Shown piece by piece: positions 1 through 10,299 of a stretch of 40,774 bases of DNA. The translations under genes were made by a program, and so were the position numbers. The stretch is from NCBI GenBank assembly GCA_902651635.1, contig CACRSC010000084.1, forward strand, positions 957,984 through 998,757. The letters are read 5' to 3'. The number at the start of each line of letters is the position of its first letter. Position 1 is the first letter of the stretch. The notes beneath the pieces were generated by a model. It worked only from the letters and a program-made list of their open reading frames with translations. It searched no databases and was not told the origin of the DNA. Source of the DNA: Mastigamoeba balamuthi (Eukaryota; Evosea; Mastigamoebida; Mastigamoebidae).

Positions 1-21
1 CCAAAAGCCCAGCCAACCTAC

Positions 22-1045
22 TTGCCAAAAACCCAGCCAACCAACATGGTCAAGTACCAGGACAACCCCATCATTGCTGCAAAAATAGCCAGGCAGCAGC
101 GTCTCCTGCATAAGCTGTACAAGTCCATTGCCAAAGCATGCCAGGGTACCCTGTCCAATTCCTGGAACGGGTATTTCAGCGTTATGGAGGGCCAGACACC
201 CCCTTGAAGAAGCTGGGAGACCTGCTGGACCTGCTGCTATACTTCAAACGCTATGAAGTGCTTGCCTCTGAGATATCCCTGGAGGCTCCCGACCCAAGAA
301 CTTCTGGTGCATGATGGCTTGATGCTGGCTCTACCTGGCAGAGCATGTCAACGAGATGGAGGTAAGGCTCACTTAAAAAATCATCACACATCACAATGGT
401 TATTTCATCTGAATGAATCAGTATCAATTCACCATTAAATCAATTGATAATTTCAGGGCACGCATGTATCTGTGTGCCAATTTATTCTAAAATTTAAAAC
501 GTGCATTTATCAATTCAATTGCTTATTTTAAATGCATCAACCTTATCACTCATTTTCGAATATTTGCACGGAGTGTCTGGAATGCCCGGACTTCTGAAGC
601 CAACAGACTTCCACCACCCTGGTCTCGTACAATCCACGGGTCTGTGGATGTCAAGGCCATTGACATCTCACGGCCCAGCAAGAAGCAGGACAAGTTCTAC
701 AACGGCAAGTACAAGGGGGACGTGGTAAAGATCCAGGTGGTGGTCAACAACCAGGGCATCCCCATGGACGTTCAAGGGTTGTACAAGGGGGTTCACCACG
801 ACCTGAAGATCTGGCAGAGCTCAGCTCCAGGCATGGAACTGCAAGGAACACGGCTGCTGGCTGACAATGCCAATGTCAGTGTTCCAAGCAGTGAGCTGCT
901 GACCCCCTTCAAGCACGCCTCTCTGTTTAACTCTGTGAATGGAAGGCGAAGGAGAACTGCACTCAAGAGCCTGCTACTAAGACAATTCTTCAATTGGTCT
1001 TTCTCATTTCAGGGAATTATTACCAATGAGTTGAATTCTATTTAA
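22..1045 (+). pseudogene. Harbinger-type (DDE_Tnp_4) transposase remnant, copy 1
   Basis: Broken remains of a cut-and-paste transposase. The best preserved part is at 635-1000: a first acidic residue in SVDVKAIDISRP, the K-rich stretch SKKQDKFYNGK, a hydrophobic beta strand (KIQVVVN), the second aspartate in GVHHDLKIW, and LLADNANVSVPSSELLTPF. This order is that of the DDE_Tnp_4/HARBI1 catalytic core. Upstream, a second frame at 190-300 gives a helical, helix-turn-helix-like segment (KKLGDLLDLLLYFKRYEVLA) that ends in a TGA. The third catalytic acidic residue is not visible here but is recognisable in the second copy at 10.3-10.5 kb. Frames shift between 207, 438 and 644, so it cannot encode a working enzyme unless introns are present that I could not place. 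No terminal inverted repeats were found. Confidence 0.65.
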
Positions 1046-1675
1046 TTGAATATTATTAATGAATCTGTGAGTTCCGACTTTTCCTTGATCAAATCAATAA
1101 TGATATTGAAAGATATACCTATAACTGACCTGTAGGATAATGTGTCAAATGGTTTCCCAATTTATTTGCAATTTGAATTGCATCTTTTTATGAACATTGA
1201 AAAAAGCAAAAAAAATTGAGGAACACTATTGCATATTTTGTACACTGACATGAAAGTGGTTGTGTTTAACAGTTCAAAGAAGGACCTCCTGAGAGATACA
1301 GGCTTCTCACATGTGTTCTGGGGGCAGAAACACCACGAGCCACATTAGCACAGGGACATACTATGCCCTGTAGCTCTTATGTGCATTATGGTTCAGAGAA
1401 TCAATCATTGGAAGGAAGTGTTTGGTTTCTCATCAAAAAGAAATTGGGCCAAACAAGCCAGACATGAGAGATAAAATCATATTTAAAGCCACAGTGCATA
1501 AAGAACAGCATTTAATGTTAAGCAACCATTTTCATTCTTTAGTACTACCATTTATATTTCTGTTTCGGTGCTTGTTCCAACTCTGACTGGTGTTTTTCTG
1601 TCAGAGGGATTTATTCATGTGGTTCTCACATTTCTACCCAAGAATTTTCGGAATAAGCCATCTCGAAAGCACTCG
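1046..1675. other. AT-rich stretch without a supported gene
   Basis: Mostly AT-rich, with homopolymer A and T runs and stops in all frames. I see no motif, repeat or RNA gene here. It lies between the transposase remnant and a short GC-richer island. Confidence 0.5.
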
Positions 1676-1677
1676 AA

Positions 1678-1975
1678 TTGTGGAAGGGCCTCTACACCGC
1701 ACCATTGTGCCCCCCGAAGCAGCGGCATCTGATCGAGAAGCAAGTGTCACAACTGCTCGGCATACTGTCCAGTGCCAACACGCTGTCAGGACTGAGAAGC
1801 GCGACACGTCGTGGGCCTCATTCGCAAAGCACGCCGACGCATGCAACAGGCGCTGTTTTGGATTACTTCCACGTGGCATGCGCCAATTGCCATGCCGACA
1901 TAGTCCGCGCACTCGCAAGGCCGCCTCTGTGGAACTTGTCTGGGGAGATGCGAAATCGATGCGGATTATGTCAGG
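1678..1975 (+). other. GC-rich island with overlapping open frames, unassigned
   Basis: A GC-richer stretch in AT-rich surroundings that is open in three frames. The most protein-like frame is on the plus strand and includes HLIEKQVSQLLGIL followed by HVACANCHADIVRALA, which has a CxxC pair. It may be a fossil exon or chance. It ends where the Nudix duplication block begins. I do not assign a function. Confidence 0.2.
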
Positions 1976-3373
1976 ATACGGGTGTATCGAAAAACAAACA
2001 AGAAAACGATCAAGAAGAAACAAAATTATGTCAGGAGACAAAGAGAGCGAGTCGAAGGACGAGAGAAATGGTTCAAAGTCATTTGATTGAAGAACAATCT
2101 TGATCATCTTATACACCAGAACACTCAGAGGATGAGGAATTGGTCAAGGAATTGACGAAAGCAACGTGTTCCGGTGTGACGGCATCGCTGACGTTGTGGA
2201 CGAACATGTGCACTTGCCAATTTTCCGGATCGAACTTTATCCACTCGACTTCAGTCACCTCGGGGCCCCGGTGGCCTGCCAGCTCTTCGTTGATGGCCGT
2301 TACATCTATCTCCTCAACGAAAATTGTGTACCCCAAGAGCCAACCGGATCCGTTGCGTCCGTTGCAGAACTTCATTGGGACAACGAAGCCGACATTCCTC
2401 GACAGCTCGAGGAAGCCATCGCGGTCCACTCTGCCGGCAGTTCCGAAGTTGGCTTCATGTATCTCCACGAGCCTCTCTCTCATGTGCGGATACGCTTCGG
2501 GCAGTAGGCCGCACGACTCTTCCCTAACCTCGCGCATTGCAGCGTCGACGGGGCACCTGTCGACTGCATACTCTGCGTGACCTCCAAACCCGACGATTTT
2601 GCCATTTTTGTTCCTTGCGGCCAAGTAGCGGATTTGGCCGTCGTGGCGGCTGAGAAAGCGCACGCCGGTGCAGAAGACCTCGAAATCGCGCCCGCGACCG
2701 AGACGGCTAATTTCCGCATCGATAGGAGCTGACCATCTCAGCACCCACTTGCTGTACTCGGTCGAGCTGCGCAATATGGCAGAAAAAACGTCGCCGTCGG
2801 ACCGAAGCGGATATTGCATCACGAGGAAGGCTTCTGCGAAGAGGAGCATCGATTGCACCACCTCGCCCTCGGACTGAGGATCGCGGTTTACGTGAGTTTT
2901 GCGCATAATTTTCCTGAGGTCTCCTTCGGTGCAAGTAACGTGGGCGCTCATAGAGCAACCATTGAGCAATTCAATCTGGGCTCCTTCGATGTCGCGCTTC
3001 AGCATCCGGATGAATTTGCCGGACAAACGTATCCCGTCCTTTCCGAAGGGGGGGAGTTCGTCCATGAGGTAGTACTTGACGTTAAGACCGGAGACGATCC
3101 AGCGCTTTGTTGGCTCGGTCCCGAGAGATAAGGCAGACAACTCGGCGACGAGTTGCTCGCTGGTCGAGGATTGCCACGGTCCATGCGGAGCCGGCGCACT
3201 GCGTGGAGCCGACGCCCGCTTTGGAGCCGATGCCCGGTGTTCCGCGGCGGAAGGAGGAGTGCTCATAGTGTAATGGCCAATTGATTGTATGTGAAGTGAG
3301 CCCGATTTTTGCCCTTCTACGGAAATACGCACAATAGCTTCGTCACGGGTCAAAGTGACATCACTCTTGAGTG
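1976..3373. repeat. Direct segmental duplication, copy 1 (mate 12233-13594)
   Basis: This block carries Nudix gene copy 1 plus about 100 bp on each side and matches 12233-13594 in the same orientation. Identity by eye is about 90% in the coding part. It is essentially complete in the 107 bp upstream of the gene's start, from about 3267 to 3373. The match stops abruptly at the ambiguous base at 3374. Confidence 0.85.
2109..3266 (-). CDS. Nudix-like hydrolase, copy 1
   Basis: Single-exon ORF of 385 residues from an ATG at 3266 (MSTPPSAAEH). An upstream in-frame ATG exists, but the A/P/S-rich start looks like the natural N-terminus. The C-terminal half has a Nudix box reading GGHAEY..., then AAMREVREESCG. 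This keeps the REUxEE core that binds metal in hydrolases acting on nucleoside diphosphates linked to another moiety. The loop between the first Gly and REV is about two residues longer than the usual GX5EX7REUXEE. The N-terminal half (about residues 40-200) is not recognised. The codon and base mix is GC-richer than the surrounding DNA. A near-identical copy lies at 12.3-13.5 kb. Substrate is unknown. Confidence 0.65.
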   Translation of the reverse strand: MSTPPSAAEHRASAPKRASAPRSAPAPHGPWQSSTSEQLVAELSALSLGTEPTKRWIVSGLNVKYYLMDELPPFGKDGIRLSGKFIRMLKRDIEGAQIELLNGCSMSAHVTCTEGDLRKIMRKTHVNRDPQSEGEVVQSMLLFAEAFLVMQYPLRSDGDVFSAILRSSTEYSKWVLRWSAPIDAEISRLGRGRDFEVFCTGVRFLSRHDGQIRYLAARNKNGKIVGFGGHAEYAVDRCPVDAAMREVREESCGLLPEAYPHMRERLVEIHEANFGTAGRVDRDGFLELSRNVGFVVPMKFCNGRNGSGWLLGYTIFVEEIDVTAINEELAGHRGPEVTEVEWIKFDPENWQVHMFVHNVSDAVTPEHVAFVNSLTNSSSSECSGV

Positions 3374-3374
3374 N

Positions 3375-3590
3375 TCTCACAGTCAGTAAGCTCTGCACGT
3401 AGCCTCTGCCTCGGCGCGAACGGCCGCTTCTGCACAAGATTCACACACGTTAGTAGAGTGTATCCCCTCCCTGACCGCCCCGTCGGGGTGGTAAGAGTGC
3501 CCAGTCTGCTGCCCTGCCCGTTTTCTGTCCGTTTTTGGGGTGTTAGGGGTAAAAACACCGTTCAGCGTAAAAGCACCCCCTCTAGAGCCA
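3375..3590. repeat. Flanking block, inverted relative to its mate at 13662-13870
   Basis: Reading plus strand, this block equals the reverse complement of 13662-13870. Shared landmarks are a GTCAGTAAGCTCTGCACGTA start, a CCGTCGGGG/CCCCGACGGGG stretch and a GTAAAAGCACCCCC end. In copy 1 it directly abuts the Nudix block. In copy 2 about 67 bp separate the two blocks, and this one is flipped. It contains short conserved coding-like sequence (CESCAEAAVRAEAE on the minus strand) but no gene I can name. Confidence 0.8.
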
Positions 3591-3747
3591 TTGTGGAGTG
3601 CATCCACAACCCGCTTTTTCCTTGTGAGTTGCTCGCAGAGCTACATCATGAAGGAACGTTCAGTGTGATGGCAATGTCTGAGGGAAGGCGGTTGGGAGTG
3701 CTGATGCCAGGCACAACTCTTTTGAGTTTGTTGGTTATACCGACACT

Positions 3748-5360
3748 GTGCCTTTCGGCCCTCCCTTCGCCACACCTAGCCCGTTCATTTACCCCACCCA
3801 GCCACCTATGGCCGAGCCCAACGAGATTCCCTGGACTGCGCAGCTTCCCGAGGGATTGTTGCGCAGTTGGCTCGCACATCGCGAAACCATGGACACGTTA
3901 ATTCGTTGGTCACCGGAAGAAATTCGGCGCACCCTTCTCCTGGTCCCGTGCCAGGTGCTCCACGACTTATGCCAGGCTCGTGGTCTCTAGCCACCACGCA
4001 CAAAGGCAGGAATCGTGCGGGCCCTTCTAGAGGACCCCGATGACTGGGCTATGGACTTCGCGCAAGCGGTTTTCGCCTACGCGGAATTCGTACCCGACCT
4101 CGCACCGGAGCAGGCTGGGCAAGGTGGGAGTGATGACGACGTCACTATGGACAGCAGAGGGAGCACAGACAACGGGACCGAGAATGACGGGACCAAGGAC
4201 GACAGGACCGAGGACGACGGGACTGAGGACGACGGGACCGAGGACGACGGTACCGAGGACAATGGGACCGAGGACGACGGGGCCGAGGATGACGGGACAG
4301 AGGACGAAGGACCCGACGATGACAAGGACCGGGGGCAGGACACCCAGCACACCAAGAAGGACCGCAGGACGAGCCGCCTCGGGAGGGCGCCCCCTGAGCC
4401 AGACTCAGATGGGGAGCGCCCCCTGACAGAAGGGGGCATCCTGGATCTCATTCGGGAGCTGGTCATGCAGCAGCAGCTCGAGCACATGCCCATCCATCTG
4501 AGGGCAGCCACCCTGAGGATGGACCCACGGGCAGCTCGCGCACTGCTGCAAGCCCTCGCAACCTCTGATGCGCACATCTACGACATACTGCGGGTCCTGG
4601 GAACGCCACAGACGGCCATGCAGAACGCACTCCCGCTGACAGGGCTGCTGGGAACGTCATCCAGCATGGCGTACAAGATCACGAGTGCATTCACCGACAA
4701 CACGGGGCACGTAGCATCAACCCCAGGGGTGGCGGGCATGGGGCTCCCCCCCAACTTCTTCAACACCATGGGCAATCAAGGCCCTGTTTCATCAGCTGCA
4801 GAGCAGGCGCCTGCTGGTGCTCGAGATAACCCGATGGTGGCTACAGTAGTAGCACCATGGGGTACGGTGGGAGTGTTGAGCCCAGCTGCTGATGCAGCTT
4901 GGGGCCCCTCCCTGGACCCATGGGCACCACCAGGCTCGGTTGCTCTGGCCTCCTCGCGGCCTGCGGGTGCAGGAGGTGCAAGTGCCACTGGGGGCTCAGG
5001 GGGTCCCGATGACACGAGTGCATACCTCGTGGTCAAGAATGATGGGCATAAAGTGGTGGGGGACGGAATGTTTGTGCCAGTGAATGGCATGAGATTCGAC
5101 CCACACACCTTTCGACTATGGAAGTCAATGCCCGACGAGTAGCCAGAGAAGGCCTGGTTCCAGTGGGTAACTGCCAAGTTTGAGGCAGCCGTGAAGAACG
5201 GGACTCTCTTCCAGCAGGGCCACTATTCACACGAGCAGATTCTGAATGATCCCAATGTCCGGGTCATCTTCCGCGTGGGAAGCACACCAGACCTCCGCAC
5301 CCGCAAGTGTGAAATGCTGTTGAGTTTCCCCGGCTCCATCGCCAGCTCGTACGTAGCAGA
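3748..5360 (+). pseudogene. SAP-domain and acidic-repeat ORF interrupted by two TAG codons
   Basis: One reading frame runs from 3748 to about 5360, broken only by TAG at 3988-3990 and TAG at 5140-5142. Sequence on both sides of each stop is protein-like. Around the first stop it reads VLHDLCQARGL, then stop, then PPRTKAGIVRALLED. This is the pattern of a SAP DNA-binding helix pair (L..LC.ARGL...G.KA.IV..L), so the stop lies inside the domain. Next come about ten D/E-G-T-E-D pentapeptides, a helical segment (LRAATLRMDPRAARALLQAL), a P/G/A-rich linker, and a folded-looking end (KAWFQWVTAKFEAAVKNG, DPNVRVIFRVGSTPD). The frame then shifts by +1 near 5370. I do not recognise the family. A mobile-element structural protein is possible. 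Confidence 0.45.
4171..4320 (+). repeat. 15-bp tandem repeat encoding (D/N)GTED pentapeptides
   Basis: About ten imperfect copies of the unit GACGACGGGACCGAG in frame with the surrounding ORF. The encoded tract is strongly acidic (DGTED, DRTED, DGAED, EGPDD). Variation is largely single-base, which suggests replication slippage followed by drift. Confidence 0.85.
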
Positions 5361-6405
5361 CCCCCCTGCTCTGGGAGGGCCGCAAAATGCACCTGTGCAT
5401 GTACTGGCTCGTGTGCGCCAAGCATGCGGGGCTCTGCCCGAATTTCCAGCAGCTGTGAGAGTGCAGGAAAAGTCTCACCGCATACACTCCCTACGCGAGG
5501 GACGACCTGGACAACGACGCTGTGCATGACACGCACGCCAAATCCACACTGAGTAACCTGTTTTTCCTGGAAGACCTGCAGGTTGCCGCTGGCAGCTCGG
5601 ACAAGGATCACGTGCTGCATGACATGCGCAAGGTGATGAACGCCGTGTCCGACTTGCTCAAGCAGCCCTGCAGGTCTATGAGCCGATTGCTCAGAGGTTC
5701 TTGGCAACCCTGGACCTCTGCTTCACCAACATAACAGCATCGAGCACCAAGTGGACAGCCATTCATGAGCTGTACCAACCAAATCTTCTTGTTGTTGCCA
5801 TGCATCAGCAGCAGAACACGGTTCTCAGCCAATCAATCCAGTATCACTGGAGTTGAGAACCACCTTCTCTCGAGTCTGATATTCGAAGGCAGTGGAGGTG
5901 AATTCTGTAGTAAAGCAAGGCTGACCTGACCCATGTGGCTTGGACACTGTTCCCAGAGAACAAGAACTGTTTCGAGCCACAGGAAAAGGACAAGAAGATC
6001 CACTACGACCTGGTGGTCCACTTTCTGACCCTGTCGGCTCAACAGACTTTCCTGAACAGCCTTAACACCACCTTCGTCTGTGTGTCAGTCGACAGGACAG
6101 AGGAGTTGTACTGCTCCTCAATGCCGCACATCAAGTATGAGATGATAGCAGAACTGCTGTTGTCTGTATACAACCACTGCAACCTGAGGCACAAGGAGAT
6201 GTCTGTGTTGAACTACATCAACAACATCTTCTTCCACTTCAACATAGTGAAGATAGGCAATCTGTTTGGACTCAGCACACTTTGGCTTGCGTTATGCAAC
6301 CAAGCATCATACCACAGGCTGTCCCACACTTCGACACATAATGCCAATATCCTGCTTGAAATGGTTATTCCCTTTTTCTCTTTATTGCCAGTGATAAATG
6401 ACTAA
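5361..6405 (+). pseudogene. Frameshifted continuation of the SAP/acidic ORF, then a second ORF fragment
   Basis: After the shift near 5370, the second frame reads WEGRKMHLCMYWLVCAKHAG. It crosses a TGA at about 5456 and continues as TAYTPYARDDLDNDAVHDTH to about 5665. The third frame then takes over (ALQVYEPIAQRFLATLDLCF) and stops at 5855-5857. A further open stretch, 5935-6405, is leucine- and asparagine-rich and helical (YEMIAELLLSVYNHCNL). The pattern of coding-like pieces in changing frames, with TAG, TGA and TAA stops, is that of a decayed gene. Product unknown. Confidence 0.4.
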
Positions 6406-6474
6406 CTGTGATACCTGGAGAACTTCCAGCTCCTTCACAGTTTCTCTAAGTCCTCAGCAGCACTGATCCACAAG

Positions 6475-7099
6475 ATGGAAGAGGCTATGGCTGCTGTGTG
6501 GTTGCCTCAGGCTATGCTCATGGATCCTCGTACTCTTCCTGCCTTGTTTCATCTCTTATGTTCTATTGTTCAAAGTCGCTACACCTGTCATGGTTCCCAC
6601 CAACCAGCCTTCTTCTGTTGTGGCTGCAGTATCACTTCCCTTCCAACCCAAGAGCATTTCTTCTCAGCTATATAGTTTGATCTCCGCATCTGAGGCTACT
6701 GCCTCTCTTTTCACATTCCAGGTGAGTTATCATTACTCAAAGTCATTCTGACAGTTCTGTTAGGGACACTCTCCTGTCATTCTTCCCTCTGGTGCCTCAA
6801 TTGGGAGATCCGCTGCTCAGAACATACCAATGCCGAATGCCAAGGATGCTTCTGCACAGGAGAAAGAGCATGCCATGGAGCTTTCAAGGTCACAGCCATC
6901 AGTTTTTCCAGCCACTGCTGCTGCTGCTGCTCCTTCTGCATCAGTTCCTTCACTTCTTGTTCCACCTGTTCAAGCAGCCACCCCTACACCAATCGTTCCT
7001 CACCCTGTGGAGGGTATGCTACTTGTTGTTTCCTTGATTCACCATCTTCTTAGTGCCGGTCTCTCTGGCTACTCCAGTAGTAATCTGGACTGGACCTGA
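6475..7099 (+). pseudogene. S/P/A-rich two-exon fragment with a 42-nt intron
   Basis: The frame 6566-6721 (...SASEATASLFTFQ) ends at CAG followed by GTGAGT. A splice from 6722 to 6763 (42 nt, ending TTAG) joins it in phase to GHSPVILPSGASIGRSAAQN, which stays open to a TGA at 7097-7099. The product would be low-complexity: Ala, Pro and Ser runs, including an Ala run at 6910-6940 from CTG repeats. No domain is recognised. It is probably part of the same broken gene as the following K/E-rich segments. Confidence 0.3.
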
Positions 7100-7412
7100 T
7101 CCTGGGTCGTCTCCCCTGGCAGTGCCCCAGGAAGTACTGCATCACGAGAAAGCCCTCTGCGAGGAAGCATGTCATCTTTGACTTGGGAAAGCAATGGCTG
7201 AGCTCTATCCTCCTGTTCGTTTGACACCAGCAGAGGAACCCAGTGAGAAAGGTGCCAATTTTCCTTTGTTGAGAGCATGTCAGCTATGCAGGTGCAGGCT
7301 CTGGTGAAACCACTTGCCAGTATTCTCGAAATTTCAAAAGACTTCATGATGAATGACCTCAAGCACTTAGAGGATACTCATTGAAATTTATGTTTCTCTG
7401 ATTGTTTTGCAG

Positions 7413-7731
7413 AGAGCATGGACAAGGACAAGCCACTGGCAGAACCGGCCAGTGGGGAGGAGGAAGCCTCAGAGAAGAAGAGTGAGGGCAAGAGTAATGA
7501 TGAGAACAAGAGTAGGAAGAGGCAGAGAAAGAGATCAAGTCTCCATGAGGAAGAGGCTGTCAAAGCACGACCCAGAGGAGAAAGTCCGCTACAAGAGGCA
7601 GAAAGAAGAGGACAGCCGAGTCTGAGGAAGCAGAGGAAGTGGACAAGGCACTGGACAAAGCATCTGCGATGTGTGAGCAGGGTTTGCACTCTCCTGACTC
7701 CAAAAAGAGAAAGACAAGATAGAGTTACAGT
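7413..7731 (+). pseudogene. K/E-rich exon fragment with two frame changes
   Basis: A good acceptor (TTTTGCAG ending at 7412) precedes ESMDKDKPLAEPASGEEEAS, which continues as a highly charged, probably disordered stretch (KSEGKSNDENKSRKRQRKR). Coding character then moves frame near 7565 (KHDPEEKVRYKRQKEEDS) and again near 7620 (SEEAEEVDKALDKASAM). It ends at TAG 7729-7731. It resembles basic/acidic linker regions of nuclear proteins. The frame changes make it look decayed. Confidence 0.3.
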
Positions 7732-8024
7732 TTCGTTCTCAGTCTCACTTAAATCTGGTTCACTCTGTTCAGAGTCATTCAAACCTGTTCTTTCATTGGT
7801 TTAGTGTTTATGCTTCATGTTTCTTATAACTTCTTTTGGTTTTCTTTCTTCAATCGCCAGCAATTGAGCAATATATGATGATGTGTTTCATTAGGTTCTT
7901 TCTTTGTTGAATGTTATCATCTTGAAACTGCTCAGTCCTCTTTTCCTTCTTCTTTTTTGGCTCTTTTCTTTTTATTTCCTAAAGTTTTTCGTTTCATATC
8001 TTTTTCGTTACTTTTTGCTGTTTT

Positions 8025-8739
8025 TTGAATTTTCCTTTTTCAAATTTTAACAGTTTTTTCAAATTCGTTTTAACCTCTGTTCATAGTGGAATGTGTAAAA
8101 GTGTATTCCACTATATTGCTTCTTCCACTACAGTGTGTAGCAGACCCTCTGCTTTGCACTGTAGCAGAACTATAACAATGATTTCTCCTGCACTAACAGT
8201 AATCCATATGATGTCATTTGTGTGCTTTTTCCTTCATAAAAAGAGCCATTCAAAGTCAAAAGCACAGAGCACCAGCTCTCATGCAGCAGAAAGCAAGAAG
8301 AAGAAGAACAAGAACAAGAAACAGAGGACCAAGAGCTGCACAGGACCTATCATCACTATCATTCCGCCACCACCTATCCTTGAACCCCAGGAAATATCTG
8401 CAATGGGAGGTACGTAGAACTCTGTGACTCTTATTTCCTTCACACTTTTCCCCTTTAATATAGAGGAAGCAGCTGGTGCTGCATCAGGCAGTAAGCCCGA
8501 TCTCTTCAGTGATAAGCACCAGGTCAGCAGTGAGAAGTACAAGGGGGTGCCCACCAGGGCACACGATGATGCAGCAGCAGCAGAGGAACGTGCAGTGGCA
8601 GAGGAGTAGCAGCACATCATGAACATGATGGGAAGGGCTTGTGTGCTGCTGGCCCCCTTCAACCTCAAGCCATCAGAGGAGCAGGCAGCCCAGCCCTGCA
8701 CATTTGGAGATGTCAGGGCAGGCATCAAGGGCCTGTAGA
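8025..8739 (+). pseudogene. Lys-rich exon pair with a 54-nt intron and an in-frame TAG
   Basis: The first exon ends in a Lys-rich run followed by a Pro/Ile patch (GPIITIIPPPPILEPQEIS). A GTACGT donor at 8410 and a TATAG acceptor at 8463 join it in frame to EEAAGAASGSKPDLFSDKHQ. The frame meets TAG at 8607-8609 but stays coding-like behind it (QHIMNMMGRACVLLAPFNLK) to a second TAG at 8736-8738. The start is not clear; 8025-8230 is AT-rich and may be intron. Function unknown. Confidence 0.35.
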
Positions 8740-9834
8740 TACCACATTGAGTAATGCCACCACATTCCGTGAACTGAAACGCCAGAAAACGATGTACTAA
8801 TTCAATTTAAAGATTGTATTTATTTTTCTGTATAGATGTGTGGGGTGGGATATATTGGTGTGGGTGAGAAGGATGTGTTCTCAAGCTCAGTCTTCATCAG
8901 AGCCAGGCATTGCATCAGGCTCTGCTCGTATTATCTTCCACTTCTGTAAAAATGGAAGCTGTGAGTATTCTAATGGTTTTGCGAAATAGTGCATCATGTG
9001 CATTAATCACTAATCCATTAAACAGATAAAAATGAAGAGAAATGCAGGGAGAGAGGGGTGTAGATACATATCTCAGGTGTATGCCTGGGCTGATACTGCT
9101 TCTCATCACAACCTGCAGTGTAGCTACAGTGTGAGTCACTGTGTGGTGTACTTTTCAGGGGATAAGGAGGAGAAATAGAGAAATGGGGCAGAAAATGAGA
9201 AGGGAAAAGAGAGGCAGCATATCTGATTAATACTGCCTGGAAGCCATGCTGCTTCCTTTCCTCCTCTCTGCGGTCTGCAGGCAAGGGCAAGGAGTGGGCA
9301 AGGGAAAGAAGAAGAGAGAAACAGATGTGAGGTTGTGCAGTGTGTGGTGAGAAGAGTTCAGATATAATAATTATCACAGTGAAGATATCTTTGAAAACCA
9401 GGATATCATGGTTGATGGTTCAACAGAGTTGACTAGAGTAAAACAGAAGAGAAGGATAAAATAAAGCACAGCTATATCACAATTAGTGCTAAATGCAATA
9501 TATTCATTGCTTTAATTACAATGTAGTACTACATGCAATGCATGTGATGGAATTACATTGCTAATTGAGTGCTACAATCACTGGCACAAATTTTTGCACT
9601 AGTAGTGCAATAAGCAATGCATATTTTTGCACTAATAGTGCTATTTTGCTATTAGCTATTTTGCACACAATTTAGTGCAAAATTAGCGATTGAATCGTCC
9701 AAGTAGTACTGAAATTTTGATTTGCTAAATTTTCTGTGCTTCATGCACAGAAGTCACAGTGATGACCAAATGTTTAATGAGTCGTGCTCCTGTCTTTCCA
9801 TTTCGGTAACTAAAATATAAACAGGAGGGGCAGA
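8740..9834. other. AT-rich intergenic stretch
   Basis: No supported gene. It contains G/A-rich stretches (9040-9330) and then the palindrome cluster annotated separately. An AATAAA is present at about 9461 but cannot be tied to a transcript. Confidence 0.5.
9480..9720. repeat. Cluster of short palindromes around TTGCACTA/TAGTGCAA
   Basis: AT-rich DNA dense in inverted repeats. GTAGTACTAC (about 9524) is a perfect palindrome, ACATGCAATGCATGT is near-perfect, TTGCACTAGTAGTGCAA (about 9593-9612) has 8-bp arms around one base, and TTGCACTAATAGTGC follows. The core TGCACTA recurs at least four times. It could form cruciforms or be a degenerate satellite. Confidence 0.6.
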
Positions 9835-10062
9835 ATGAGCTCAGCCCATCCAGAGTCCCCATACATGACAAGGGCCAAGAGATCCAGACACAGCACGACC
9901 CGCACCAGCTCTCAGGCTATTCTCAATGCCATGGACCTGATGGACGAGACCACACATGCTGCCGAGACTGAGACTGCACAAGCTAGCTGCTCCTGCGCCT
10001 GCTCCTGCAGCTGCAGCAGGGTCCCACACCACACACTGAATTTCCCTTTCTGTTCATTATAA
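9835..10062 (+). CDS. Possible small ORF, Thr/Ser-rich N-terminus then Cys-rich end
   Basis: 75 codons from ATG 9835. The first 50 residues (MSSAHPESPYMTRAKRSRHS...) look like a plausible first exon. The last part is a Cys/Ser-Cys run from a CTGC-repeat tract and may be read-through into an intron. No homolog is recognised; it could be chance. Confidence 0.2.
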   Translation: MSSAHPESPYMTRAKRSRHSTTRTSSQAILNAMDLMDETTHAAETETAQASCSCACSCSCSRVPHHTLNFPFCSL

Positions 10063-10299
10063 ACAGACTCTTCCTCCAGATTGAAGCTGCTTTCTCTCTC
10101 ACAAGCTCACACCAGAAACAATGATTAATTGATTGAATTCCATTTCAGATATATGGTGGGTGATGCAGGAAGGGAGAGAAGGGGGAAGGGAGCAGCCTGT
10201 AGTAAAGGATGCCACTACATACCGTAGCAGACCCTGTATAGTAACACATCGTGAAGTTCTACATCAGCTTATCACCTTCTTCCCCTTGAACTTGCCCAT

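Noticed and set aside
3748-8739. Genome-wide reassignment of TAG to Gln
   Set aside because: TAG is the natural end of the Rab, hydrolase copy 2, ThDP enzyme and kinase genes, and the left-region genes also show TGA, TAA and frameshifts. Decay is simpler; only the local pattern is kept as a finding.
9835-10062. Cys-rich small secreted peptide
   Set aside because: The Cys/Ser run comes from a CTGC simple repeat, there is no signal peptide, and no regular cysteine spacing is visible. Kept only as a low-confidence ORF.
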